Positions 36,227 through 43,839 of a DNA stretch of 64,000 nt are shown piece by piece. The DNA is from Granulicella mallensis (GTDB lineage: Bacteria > Acidobacteriota > Terriglobia > Terriglobales > Acidobacteriaceae). The DNA lies in contig NZ_JACHIO010000019.1 of assembly GCF_014203225.1 (NCBI RefSeq), forward strand, positions 1 to 64,000. The letters run 5' to 3'. Each line of letters begins with the position of its first letter. The stretch's first letter is position 1. A program made the position numbers and the translations under genes. The notes under the pieces are model-generated. The model was not told where the DNA came from and made no database searches. It saw only the letters and a program-made list of their open reading frames with translations.

Positions 36227-36992
36227 GGCTCACCTTCATGGTGTTCACCATCTCTTGCGCTACTTGCCCGGTGTCCGTCTGCTGCACCAGTTGCGCAAAC
36301 ACGCTCTCCAGCGTCGGCAACTCCAGCAACCGGGTCAGATCGCGAGGCGCAGCATCGGCAACTACGTTGCCCTTTGACAGCACGATGACGCGATCACATA
36401 CTCGCTCCACCACTTCCAGTACATGCGAGATATAAAGGATGGCCTTGCCCTCGCGTGCCAGTAGCACTAACAAGTCCTTGAACAGCCGTGCCGAAACCGC
36501 GTCCAGTCCCGATAGCGGCTCGTCAAAGACAATCAGCTTCGGGTCATGCAACAGTGCCGCTGCAATCAGCACTCGCTGCTTCATTCCCTTCGAATAGTCC
36601 GACAGCGCTGAGTATTGCGCTGCTTCCAGAGACAGAAGTTGCAGCAGCTCCCGCGCCTTGCGCTCGATCAGATTCTCCTGCATCCCGCGCAATCGTCCGA
36701 TCAACTGCAGGTACTCCAGCCCTGAAAGATGGGTGTACACCTGTGCTTCCTCAGGAACATACCCGAGCTGTGCTCGATACGACGCCAGATCGTCGTGGAT
36801 ATTCTTTCCGGCGAAGAGAACCCTCCCCTTCGTCGGCTGGATCATCCCGATTACCATCTTTACGGTTGTGGATTTGCCTGATCCATTGGGTCCCAGGTAT
36901 CCGAGAACTTCACCCTCTCTCAGGACGAAGCTCACATCTTCCACGGCAGGAATACTGCGATAGCTCTTCGACACATTTTTGAGTTCCAGCAT
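36219..36992 (-). CDS. ABC transporter ATP-binding protein
   Basis: About 257 residues from the ATG at 36992 (MLELKNVSKSYRS). Walker A is GPNGSGKST, the Q-loop region is YVPEEAQVYTHLSG, the ABC signature is YSKGMKQRV (a degenerate LSGGQ typical of CcmA/DrrA-type ATPases), and Walker B is LIVFDEPLSGLD. It is the motor of the ABC-2-like exporter encoded by the overlapping downstream gene. The start lies 14 bp from a PadR-type operator, so PadR probably controls it. Confidence 0.93.
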   Translation of the reverse strand: MLELKNVSKSYRSIPAVEDVSFVLREGEVLGYLGPNGSGKSTTVKMVIGMIQPTKGRVLFAGKNIHDDLASYRAQLGYVPEEAQVYTHLSGLEYLQLIGRLRGMQENLIERKARELLQLLSLEAAQYSALSDYSKGMKQRVLIAAALLHDPKLIVFDEPLSGLDAVSARLFKDLLVLLAREGKAILYISHVLEVVERVCDRVIVLSKGNVVADAAPRDLTRLLELPTLESVFAQLVQQTDTGQVAQEMVNTMKVSHG

Positions 36993-37005
36993 GACCGCCA
37001 CCCCT

Positions 37006-37021
37006 ATGTAGTGTACTACAT
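37006..37021. promoter_or_regulatory. PadR-type operator
   Basis: ATGTAGTGTACTACAT has inverted 7-bp arms and fits the known PadR consensus ATGT-N8-ACAT exactly. A second, degenerate site (right half ACTACAT at 37033-37039) follows. Both lie between the divergent ABC and padR starts, so the repressor could control both directions. Confidence 0.75.
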
Positions 37022-37044
37022 CGTGATAGCATACTACATAGTTT

Positions 37045-37350
37045 ATGAGTACCCCTCGTCTCTCCCATAGCGCGGCTCTCATCCTCAAGACACTCAGCCT
37101 CGGCTACTGCTTCGGCTTCGATGTCATGGAGGTCACCGGTCTGCCCAGCGGCACGGTGTATCCGGCACTCCGCCGTCTCGAGCGCGACGAGCTTGTTACC
37201 TCCAAGTGGGAAGCAGAAGAAGAAGCCGCGACCAACCAGCGTCCGGCCCGCCGTTACTATGAGGTCACGCGCGAAGGCAAAGCCGCCGCGCTCGCTGCTA
37301 CTGAGAGATATCCACTTCTTGCCCGCCTTGTTTCGGAGAAGCACTCATGA
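37045..37350 (+). CDS. PadR-family transcriptional regulator
   Basis: A 101-residue winged-helix regulator. The PadR core is seen in ALILKTLSLGYCFGFDVMEVTGLPSGTVYPALRRLERDELV, with the wing at ARRYYEVTREGKAAALA. It lacks the long C-terminal dimerisation domain of classic PadR and belongs to the short PadR-s2 type. It is divergent from the ABC exporter, with a matching operator in the 52-bp space between starts. It overlaps the next gene by 4 bp (ATGA), implying translational coupling. Confidence 0.92.
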   Translation: MSTPRLSHSAALILKTLSLGYCFGFDVMEVTGLPSGTVYPALRRLERDELVTSKWEAEEEAATNQRPARRYYEVTREGKAAALAATERYPLLARLVSEKHS

Positions 37351-38201
37351 GCCATGCACTCCCTTCGCCTCTGCCGCTCTTCGATCGAATCCTCCTGCGC
37401 ATCCTGGGGAAGGCCGTTCCCGCTGCCGAACGCGAAGAGTGGTTCCACACCTGGCAAGCTGAGCTTTGGCATATTCACCATCGGACTCGGAACCCTCGTT
37501 CCCAGGCCTTGGGTATCACGGTCGATCTTTCGATTGGTCTCATGCGTGATGCTCTCTGGCTCCGCACCGATAGCTGGAGACGCGCCCTAAGCGGTACAGC
37601 CATTCTTTGCCTCTCCTCGCTCTTTGCTCTTTGCCTGCTTTCCGCGCTGGCCTCCCTGGCGCTTAACGGAGGTTGGCATGCGCTCAGTCTCAATCTTGGC
37701 GGCCCCTTCAAGCGTTTCCTCATCGAAACGCCCCTCGTGGCCTTTGTCACGTTTGCTACGGCCTCACGCAGACATGTCAAGCCCAGTGCAACGGGTAAAA
37801 CAATGTACTGGATCAAGCGGCAGCTCTTCTTCGCCGCAAAGGCAACGCTCGTTCTGGTGCTCTCCTTTCTGTTGAGCACCGATGTTTGCCAGCCTCTTCA
37901 TGCGTCTCTGCCTGTTACGGCAGACCTGGTTCAAGTGCTTATTTCCGTCTGCATCTCCCTGGTTGGCCTGCGCTGGGCCTTCCACGATCAGGGGCAGCGT
38001 TGCAATCAATGTCTCCGCGTGCTTTCCACACCTGCGCGTGTAGGCCGTCCCTCGCATAATCTTCTTGAGTGGAACGGCAACGAGCTGGTCTGCCGGCAAG
38101 GTCATGGCATGCTCAGCATTCCAGAGATGGAGACGAGCTGGTGCCGGTCGAGCGAGTGGATCACGCAAAATCCCGGGTGGGATCGGGTCGCTAATATCTA
38201 G
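37347..38201 (+). CDS. Membrane protein coupled to padR, with C-terminal Cys-rich segment
   Basis: A 284-residue protein starting in the padR stop codon. A soluble N-terminal part (about 80 residues, with EREEWFHTWQAELWHI) is followed by about four hydrophobic spans between residues 83 and 210. The C-terminal segment has CNQC and a further CRQGHG/WC pattern that could bind zinc. I do not recognise a named family. Tight coupling to padR suggests that it senses or signals to the regulator, or that both belong to the same membrane-response unit as the divergent exporter. This is inference. Confidence 0.7.
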   Translation: MSHALPSPLPLFDRILLRILGKAVPAAEREEWFHTWQAELWHIHHRTRNPRSQALGITVDLSIGLMRDALWLRTDSWRRALSGTAILCLSSLFALCLLSALASLALNGGWHALSLNLGGPFKRFLIETPLVAFVTFATASRRHVKPSATGKTMYWIKRQLFFAAKATLVLVLSFLLSTDVCQPLHASLPVTADLVQVLISVCISLVGLRWAFHDQGQRCNQCLRVLSTPARVGRPSHNLLEWNGNELVCRQGHGMLSIPEMETSWCRSSEWITQNPGWDRVANI

Positions 38202-38251
38202 CTAGAGTTTCTCTGGATATTTGCTATTCCGCTGCGTGGTCATTGATCTTT

Positions 38252-38277
38252 TTGGGCGGAGCAGCGGGCTTTAGCCC
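38252..38277 (+). repeat. REP (family A), left boundary of the RAYT unit
   Basis: A 26-bp sequence with core GCAGCGGGCTTTAGCCC. Its exact reverse complement lies at 38798-38823. The RAYT stop codon (38271-38273) is inside it. Confidence 0.92.
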
Positions 38278-38747
38278 TGGTTCTCACCTTGGAACCATGC
38301 AGGTTTGGGATCGACCATCTCTGGCCTTGTGGCCGAGGTATAGGCATATTCGTGGGCGTGGGTTGCAAGGTGGGCACGCACAGGATTTTGTTCAATGTAT
38401 TGCCGGCATGTATCGAAGGACATTCCATCAAGGATGCGCCTGTCATAATAGCCGCGCTCCCAGACCTCCAGCTTGTGCTTTAACCGGAAGGAGAAACCGC
38501 CCTTGATGAGCTGTACCGTTTTTTCCAATGGAGTGTCCGGCGCGGGAGTTGGCAGGAGATAAACGTGATCCGGCATTACGACGAAACAATAAAGTTCGAA
38601 TTTTTGTTTCAGACGGTAGGTTTGGATGGTGTCAATAAAAAGTTCGGCGGTTGCCGTGACCTGGAATAGGCTGCGCCTGCCTGCGGTGATAGCCGTCAGA
38701 GAGTAGGTCCGCATCTCTTGTGGGGCGCGTTTCATCTTAGGCAGCAT
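38271..38747 (-). CDS. REP-associated tyrosine transposase (RAYT), HUH motif altered
   Basis: A 158-residue Y1-type transposase of the RAYT family: YCFVVMPDH, TVQLIKGGFSFRLKHKL, VWERGYYDRRI and YIEQNPVRAHL, the last with the presumed catalytic Tyr. The metal-binding HUH motif normally reads HVH; here it reads HVY (H61-V-Y63), so one metal-ligand His is lost. The enzyme may be inactive despite an open frame. It is enclosed by perfect inverted REPs, the arrangement known for RAYT/REP systems. Such enzymes act on REP palindromes by single-strand cleavage. Confidence 0.85.
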   Translation of the reverse strand: MLPKMKRAPQEMRTYSLTAITAGRRSLFQVTATAELFIDTIQTYRLKQKFELYCFVVMPDHVYLLPTPAPDTPLEKTVQLIKGGFSFRLKHKLEVWERGYYDRRILDGMSFDTCRQYIEQNPVRAHLATHAHEYAYTSATRPEMVDPKPAWFQGENQG

Positions 38748-38754
38748 ACACGAA

Positions 38755-38823
38755 GAGCCCAGGGCTAAAGCCCTTTTTGTGGGTGGGCAGTTACCGCGGG
38801 CTAAAGCCCGCTGCTCCGCCCAA
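38755..38823 (-). repeat. REP pair (family A), right boundary of the RAYT unit
   Basis: GGGCTAAAGCCC at about 38762-38773 is followed by the 26-bp reverse complement of the left REP at 38798-38823. A purine-rich, low-complexity stretch (AACAAAAGCAACGACAAGAGC-like, given as 38823-38940) follows, with no gene. Confidence 0.9.
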
Positions 38824-38939
38824 GAGCAACAACAAAAGCAACGACAAGAGCAAAGGCAGAGTCAGAGTCATAACAAGAGCAATGATCAGAGGAACAGCCC
38901 TAGGCCAAAGCAAAGGTAGCAATATGAGCAAGAGCAGAG

Positions 38940-39016
38940 GCAATAGAAAAGGGCTGAAGACCGGATCTATTCGTGAATGCCACGATAGGTCGAGCCTTCA
39001 GCCCTCTTCTATTGCC
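38940..39016. terminator. Long stem-loop after cpoB, probable terminator
   Basis: GAAAAGGGCTGAAG ... CTTCAGCCCTCTTC with outer CAATAG/CTATTG pairs forms a long imperfect hairpin just beyond the cpoB stop. It belongs to the same hairpin type as 10266-10333 and 52140-52188. Confidence 0.65.
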
Positions 39017-39022
39017 CCGCTT

Positions 39023-39985
39023 TTACCGGCGCGGTGTAATTGGTACGCCCATGCCGTTGAGTTTGCTGCGGGCCTGGGAGGCTTCCGGAGATTGAGGGAA
39101 GCGCTGGATCAGCGAACGCAGTTCGCGGATACCGGCATCGTTCTGCTTCATGGCGAGCAGGGCCTCACCCTTGTGCAGGTGGGCGGCCGGGATCTTGGCG
39201 TTGTCCGGGTAGCGTTCGAGCAGGTGGTCGTAGCTCTTGACCGCCGCTGTCGGCTTCTGGGTCTTGCTGTTGATCTCGCCGATGTAGAAGTAGGCGTTGC
39301 CGGCGAGGTTATCGTCCGGGTAGGCCTTGATGAGATCGTTGAACTCCGACGAGGCGAGATCGTACTTGGCTCCCATGTAGTCGCTGTAGGCGGTGCGATA
39401 CATATCGGCTACCGGAGGAGCATCGGAGGCTGAGGGCTTGGCGTCGGGCCTCGTGATCGGTGCGGCGGGCTGATCGGCGGGGCCGCCGTTGTCGCTCGGT
39501 GCTGTGGGGGGGATGACGGTGGAAGGCTGGGGCTGGGCTGCTGCCGGTGCGCCGGTTCCCTGGGGCAGATTGCCGAGGATGGCGTTCGCCGACTGCTGCT
39601 GGTTCTGGATGTCGCTCAGCGTCTTTTCCATGCGCGCCATGCGGGCCTTCAGCTCGTCGAGCGTGTCATTGAGAGATTGAACCTGGCCGGAGAGCTGATC
39701 GGACTTCGCGCCCGCTGCCTCCTGCTGGTTTTGCAGTCGCAGCTCCATCCCATTGACGGCCACAGACATTTTGTTCACAGCATCGGCAGTCTGCTGGACG
39801 AGGTCTTTCATGACGCCCATGCGCTCGTCATTGGATTGCTGCAGCCGCGCGACGGCGTCCTGCAACTGTTGAATCTGCGTCTGCAACTGGATCATGTCCT
39901 TGCTCACAGCGTGGGCGGGCAGACTCGAAAGCCCTGCAAAGAGCAGGGCCACAGCAGCGAAGCGTACAGGACGTGAATGGAACAT
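39023..39985 (-). CDS. cpoB: Tol-Pal system protein CpoB/YbgF-like
   Basis: A periplasmic protein of about 320 residues that links Tol-Pal to cell-wall synthesis during division. It starts at the ATG at 39985 (MFHSRPVRFAAVALLF), with a signal peptide ending at AHA. A long coiled coil (about 30-125, QLQTQIQQLQDAVARLQQ) is followed by a Pro/Ala/Gln-rich linker. TPR repeats from about 200 (YRTAYSDYMGAKYDLASSEFNDLIKAYPDD, GNAYFYIGEI, AAVKSYDHLLERYPDN) fill the C-terminus. It is last gene of the tol operon, after a hairpin that separates it from pal. Confidence 0.9.
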   Translation of the reverse strand: MFHSRPVRFAAVALLFAGLSSLPAHAVSKDMIQLQTQIQQLQDAVARLQQSNDERMGVMKDLVQQTADAVNKMSVAVNGMELRLQNQQEAAGAKSDQLSGQVQSLNDTLDELKARMARMEKTLSDIQNQQQSANAILGNLPQGTGAPAAAQPQPSTVIPPTAPSDNGGPADQPAAPITRPDAKPSASDAPPVADMYRTAYSDYMGAKYDLASSEFNDLIKAYPDDNLAGNAYFYIGEINSKTQKPTAAVKSYDHLLERYPDNAKIPAAHLHKGEALLAMKQNDAGIRELRSLIQRFPQSPEASQARSKLNGMGVPITPRR

Positions 39986-40027
39986 GGGGTGCAATCTCCT
40001 CAGGCTGAGATGGTCGGGGAACGGCAA

Positions 40028-40066
40028 ACGCCGCGCAGGAGGATAAGGCAAGATCCTGCGCGGCGT
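40028..40066 (-). terminator. Hairpin between pal and cpoB
   Basis: ACGCCGCGCAGGA (40028-40040) pairs with TCCTGCGCGGCGT (40054-40066), 13 bp, with a 13-nt loop. There is no T-run. It may reduce read-through into cpoB or protect the pal mRNA 3' end. Confidence 0.6.
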
Positions 40067-40078
40067 CTGTCCCGATCG

Positions 40079-40849
40079 TTACTTGTCGAGCGTGAACTGG
40101 GCGCGGCGATTCTGCTGCCAGCAGCTCTCGTTCTCTTCGGTGCAGAACTGCTTCTCTTTACCGTAGCTTACGACACGCAGGCGGTTAGCTGAGACACCCG
40201 CGCTGACCAGTGCTGTCTTTGCGGCATTGGCGCGGTTTTCGCCGAGCGTGATGTTGTACTCGGCTGAGCCGCGGTCATCGCAGTAGCCACCGATCAGAAC
40301 CTTGATCGCGGGATGTGCGTTGAGGTAGCTGGCAGCGTGCATCACCGAGGACTGGGCGTCGGGGCGCAGATCGAAGCTGTCATAGTCGTAGAACAGATCC
40401 TGCACGTTCTGGTGGAAGGCGGCTTCAGAACCCATGTCGCCATCGGTGTTGTTATCGGCTCCCATGCTGGGGACGACAGGAACGCGCACGGTGACGCGGA
40501 CATTGGCTTCGGTCACGCCGCCGTCACCCTTGGCGATCAGGTGGAAGTTGGTCGAGTTCGAAGGCGAGACGGTCTGGGTGCCGTTGATGGGCAACTGTCC
40601 AATGCCGTCGATGGTGACGCTGGTGGCGTTGGTGGTGCGCCAGTTCAAGACGACGGACTGGCCGAGATCGATGGACGGCGGATCTGCGGTGAGCGAGGCG
40701 GTCGGCGCGGGGCCTCCCGAGTTGTCAGGAGCACCTGCGTTCGCGGGAATGGCGGACGCGTGATCGTGGTGGCAGCCTGTGATGGTGAGGAGCGCGAACG
40801 TGGCACCTAGCAGCGTCGCTTTCCAGATGTTTGATTGGCTTGAGATCAT
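40079..40849 (-). CDS. pal: Peptidoglycan-associated lipoprotein Pal
   Basis: Outer-membrane lipoprotein that ties the membrane to peptidoglycan. The lipobox LTITGC ends the signal at residue 26 or so. A beta-rich Ig-like segment (about 50-130, SLTADPPSIDLGQSVVLNWRTTNATSVTIDG) is added before the OmpA-like domain (about 140-256). The OmpA domain carries the peptidoglycan-binding pattern SSVMHAASYLNAHPAIKVLIGGYCDDRGSAEYNITLGENRANAAKTAL. This extra N-terminal domain makes it longer (256) than enterobacterial Pal (about 173). GAGGAC precedes the start. It lies after tolB. Confidence 0.92.
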   Translation of the reverse strand: MISSQSNIWKATLLGATFALLTITGCHHDHASAIPANAGAPDNSGGPAPTASLTADPPSIDLGQSVVLNWRTTNATSVTIDGIGQLPINGTQTVSPSNSTNFHLIAKGDGGVTEANVRVTVRVPVVPSMGADNNTDGDMGSEAAFHQNVQDLFYDYDSFDLRPDAQSSVMHAASYLNAHPAIKVLIGGYCDDRGSAEYNITLGENRANAAKTALVSAGVSANRLRVVSYGKEKQFCTEENESCWQQNRRAQFTLDK

Positions 40850-40951
40850 GGTCGTCCTCTTTCTTTGGTAAACCTTCTGTAATCTTATGCTTCACTAGTC
40901 GAAAACTACTGGTATCGCAGTTAATATCGTATCACGACGTTGTTGCGGTGC

Positions 40952-42301
40952 TTACTTCCAGCTCCAGTTCGGCATGTCCGAGCCGGCGCCTGTCAGAGCC
41001 TGCTTTTGTGTGCCATCGGCCAGCATGGACATGATGCGCGTATGAGCACCATTGCCATTCGCGAAGACGATGTGGCGGCCATCCGGTGACCAGGAAGGGA
41101 AGTCGCAGGGGCCGATGTCATGCGTGAGCTGGATCCACTTCTTGGAGGCAATCTCCATCACGTAGATGTCCTGTCCGCCGGGAGCGCCGGGGCCGTACTT
41201 GCGGTCCCAGGCGAAGGTGAGGAACTGTCCGTTGGGAGACCACGAAGGCGAGGTAGCATAGCCGCCATCGGTGAGGCGCTGCACGCCGGAGCCGTCCGCG
41301 TCCATGATGTAGAGCTGCGGCAGGTGAGTGCGTCCGCTGATCCAGGCGATCTGGCCGCCGGTCTTGGGGTTCCAGGTGGGCGAGACGTCCGGGCCGATGA
41401 AGCTGGTGATCTTGTGCGCGACGCGGCCTTCGGGGTCGGAGATCCAGATCTCAGGATCGCCGGTACGCGAAGAGGAGAAGGCGAGTTGCTGGCCGCTCGG
41501 CGCCCAGGCCGGAGAGACGTTCGTTCCGCCCGCGGAGGTGAAGTTCACGAGGCGACCGAGCAGCAGGGAGTACATCTTGATCTGGAAGCCGTCTTTGCCC
41601 AGGGAGCTGAAGGCCACGCGGGAGTTGTCCGGCGAGACGCGCGGAGAGATCGATATAGCGCCCAGATGAGTGATCTCATGCTGGTTGGCGCCGTCGTAGT
41701 CCATCTCCCAGATCTCTTTGCCGGTGCCGGTGCGCTTGGAGTAGTAGATCTTCGTCTCGGCGATGCCGGAGACGCCGCCACCGAGCCGGGCGATGATCTC
41801 GTCGGCAAAGCGGTGGGCGATCTGGCGCGCGCTGTCGTCGCTGGCTGCTTCGTTGTATTGCTTGGCGAAGACCTGCGGATACTGCGCGTTCTTGGCGTCG
41901 TCGAGGAAGCCGTTGACGACGAGGCGATCGTTGGCCACGCCGACGTTGCCGAAGGCGACCATCGCCGCACTGGCCGGTGCGGCCGACCACTGCGCGAGGC
42001 TGATCTCGGCCTGGGTGCCCGGGGTGCTCTGCGGGATCATGTCCTTGGAGACGATGTCGAAGAGGCCGGCGGCGGTAAGGTCGGCGAAGAGCGTGGTGTC
42101 GAAGGTGTGTTTGTAGGCGGCAGGATCGCCGGCCTGAGGCTTGAAGTTGGCAACGGCGATACGAATACGGGTGGCGCCGCCACTGGTCTCCAGGTGAAAC
42201 CAGTCCTGTGCGTGCATCGAGGGTACTGCGATCGACGCAAACAGGACGGCAAAGAGGCTAACGTTCTTCCCTGCACGGATGGATTTCATTGTCCCAATCA
42301 T
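40952..42301 (-). CDS. tolB: Tol-Pal translocation protein TolB
   Basis: A periplasmic beta-propeller protein that binds Pal and links it to TolA. The signal peptide ends at MHAQD. An N-terminal alpha/beta domain (about 30-170) precedes the propeller with repeated WSPDG/WAPSGQ motifs: PRVSPDNSRVAFSS, PAWAPSGQQLAFSS, PTWNPKTGGQIAWISG and PSWSPDGRHIVFAN. At 449 residues it is normal. Two in-frame ATGs (42301 and 42289) are possible; the ribosome site does not decide. It lies between tolA and pal in the canonical order. Confidence 0.95.
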   Translation of the reverse strand: MIGTMKSIRAGKNVSLFAVLFASIAVPSMHAQDWFHLETSGGATRIRIAVANFKPQAGDPAAYKHTFDTTLFADLTAAGLFDIVSKDMIPQSTPGTQAEISLAQWSAAPASAAMVAFGNVGVANDRLVVNGFLDDAKNAQYPQVFAKQYNEAASDDSARQIAHRFADEIIARLGGGVSGIAETKIYYSKRTGTGKEIWEMDYDGANQHEITHLGAISISPRVSPDNSRVAFSSLGKDGFQIKMYSLLLGRLVNFTSAGGTNVSPAWAPSGQQLAFSSSRTGDPEIWISDPEGRVAHKITSFIGPDVSPTWNPKTGGQIAWISGRTHLPQLYIMDADGSGVQRLTDGGYATSPSWSPNGQFLTFAWDRKYGPGAPGGQDIYVMEIASKKWIQLTHDIGPCDFPSWSPDGRHIVFANGNGAHTRIMSMLADGTQKQALTGAGSDMPNWSWK

Positions 42302-42346
42302 TCTTCTGTAATGGTAGACGCAGATTGCGTGTGAAGAGTGGTTTGA

Positions 42347-43144
42347 TCACTGCTGGCGATAATCAAACTTGTACTCAATTGTGATGTGATCGCCTTCCGG
42401 AAGCTGTGGAAAGTTGTCCAGATGCTGAATGGCCCGGAGTGCAGCGGTGTCGAGTGTAGAGGAGCCGCTGTGGTTTTCGACGTGAAGATTCGCAATCGAC
42501 CCGTCACGCTGGATGTCGAAGAGCAGCGTCACGCTCTTGTTCATGGAAGCGTTCGGATCGGCCTGCCCTGAGTAGGTGGCGTAGCTCTGGTTGACCGCGT
42601 TGGCCACAATTCTCAGGTAATACGCATAGCGATTGCCGAAGACGCGATTCTGAACGGTGAGGGCCGCGGTACCGTTTTTTAGCTGGGATACCGATTGCGG
42701 CAGCTGCGTGGCAGCGTCTCCGCTCGCTGCCTTCGGCGTTACCGGAGCGGGCTGGGGATGCTTGGGAGGCACCGGCGTCTCGATGGGAGCGACCTTGGGG
42801 ACCTTTGTCGGCGTCTTTGCCTTGATCAACACATCGGTTGGCTTAGGCGGTGGCTGGGTGGCTTCTTTGGGCGGAGGCTGGGGCGTGGGGGTGACGTCCT
42901 CCGAGGCAAGCACCGAATCTTTGACGGGAGCGGCTTTAGGGGGCAAGGGAATCGCCGAGACCATGGAGGCCTGGATCGCTCCGATGGAGGCCGTGTTTTC
43001 ACCCCAGTGCGGGGTATGAACGTGTTCGAAGATGGCCACGGCGGCAAGCCCGCCGATCAGGGCGAGATGCAGCACGATCGCTCCGGCAAGACCGCTGCCG
43101 AACCGGTCGTCCCGTTCCTCGCTCGTGGTGGCGTAATTACTCAT
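42347..43144 (-). CDS. tolA: TolA/TonB-like energy-coupling protein
   Basis: A 265-residue inner-membrane anchored protein. One N-terminal helix (AGAIVLHLALIGGLAAVAIFEHV) is followed by a Pro/Lys-rich linker (about 60-150, PPPKEATQPPPKPTD). The C-terminal TolA/TonB domain has NKSVTLLFDIQRDGSIANLHVENHSGSSTLDTAALRAIQHLDNFPQLP. It carries proton-motive-force energy from TolQR to the envelope. The linker is of the TonB proline type rather than the long helix of enterobacterial TolA. Position between tolR and tolB supports the TolA role. A 285-bp gap with REPs separates it from tolR. Confidence 0.88.
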   Translation of the reverse strand: MSNYATTSEERDDRFGSGLAGAIVLHLALIGGLAAVAIFEHVHTPHWGENTASIGAIQASMVSAIPLPPKAAPVKDSVLASEDVTPTPQPPPKEATQPPPKPTDVLIKAKTPTKVPKVAPIETPVPPKHPQPAPVTPKAASGDAATQLPQSVSQLKNGTAALTVQNRVFGNRYAYYLRIVANAVNQSYATYSGQADPNASMNKSVTLLFDIQRDGSIANLHVENHSGSSTLDTAALRAIQHLDNFPQLPEGDHITIEYKFDYRQQ

Positions 43145-43175
43145 CTGTCTTTCGTTCTTGTACCTGGTTTGTAGT

Positions 43176-43398
43176 TTTGAAGGGGCGGGGCTTCAGCCCC
43201 GCCGATTTATTCAATCGTAAAGTCGGCTTTAGCCGCGGAGGGGATGCTCGCTCCCCGCAAAGCTGCGGCCTGAACCACATAGATGTATAGCTTGTTCCTG
43301 TAAGTGTCTATCCACGTCCCGCATTCCCTCCGCGGCTAAAGCCGCTTCTCTACCCGCTCTGCGACGGAGGGGCTGAAGCCCCTCCCCTTCAAAACAAC
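43176..43398. repeat. REP cluster (family A) inside the tol operon
   Basis: GGGGCGGGGCTTCAGCCCCG (43191-43203 region), CGGCTTTAGCCG (43223-43234), CGCGGCTAAAGCCGC (about 43331-43345) and GGAGGGGCTGAAGCCCCTCC (about 43366-43385) lie in alternating orientation between tolR and tolA. No gene lies here. Confidence 0.88.
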
Positions 43399-43429
43399 CT
43401 TCTGCACCAGCTTCGTCAAACAAGCTTCG

Positions 43430-43837
43430 TTACTTGTCTAGTGGCTGCGTCACGATGCTGATATTTGTAATGCCTGCTTGTTTGACGGCATCCATGACGG
43501 ACGCGAACGCCCCGAAGGGCACCTTCTGATCGGCGCGGACGTAGACGACGCGCTTGGTGTTCTTTGCCGTCGGGCCCAGCGCCGCAGGCAGATCGTGGAT
43601 GTTGACCGGCTTGTCCTGCAGGAAGACGTTCTGGTCCTTGTCGATGGTGATGACGCTGTGCTCTTCGGTGAGCTGGTTCACGGTGCGGGTATGTGGCACG
43701 GCGACTTCGACGCCGCTTTGCAGCACCGGAGCGGTCAGCATGAAGATGAGCAGCAGTACGAGCACGACGTCTACCAGCGGCGTGATGTTGATGTCGGCGA
43801 GCGCTGTCTGCGTCTGTCCTCGCGAGGAGAAGGCCAT
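43430..43837 (-). CDS. tolR: TolR/ExbD biopolymer transport protein
   Basis: A 135-residue inner-membrane protein. A single helix contains the essential aspartate (NITPLVDVVLVLLLIFMLTAPVL), followed by a periplasmic domain ending in ASVMDAVKQAGITNISIVTQP. With TolQ it forms the proton-driven motor. GGAGGAC is 9 nt before the ATG, which lies just after tolQ stops. Only context separates TolR from ExbD; the adjoining tolB and pal point to TolR. Confidence 0.93.
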   Translation of the reverse strand: MAFSSRGQTQTALADINITPLVDVVLVLLLIFMLTAPVLQSGVEVAVPHTRTVNQLTEEHSVITIDKDQNVFLQDKPVNIHDLPAALGPTAKNTKRVVYVRADQKVPFGAFASVMDAVKQAGITNISIVTQPLDK

Positions 43838-43839
43838 GG

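Noticed and set aside
38823-38940. Purine-rich AACAAAAGC-like tract considered as a small gene or RNA
   Set aside because: Low-complexity imperfect repeats also seen near 85-120 and 20400-20440; no ribosome site or stable fold.
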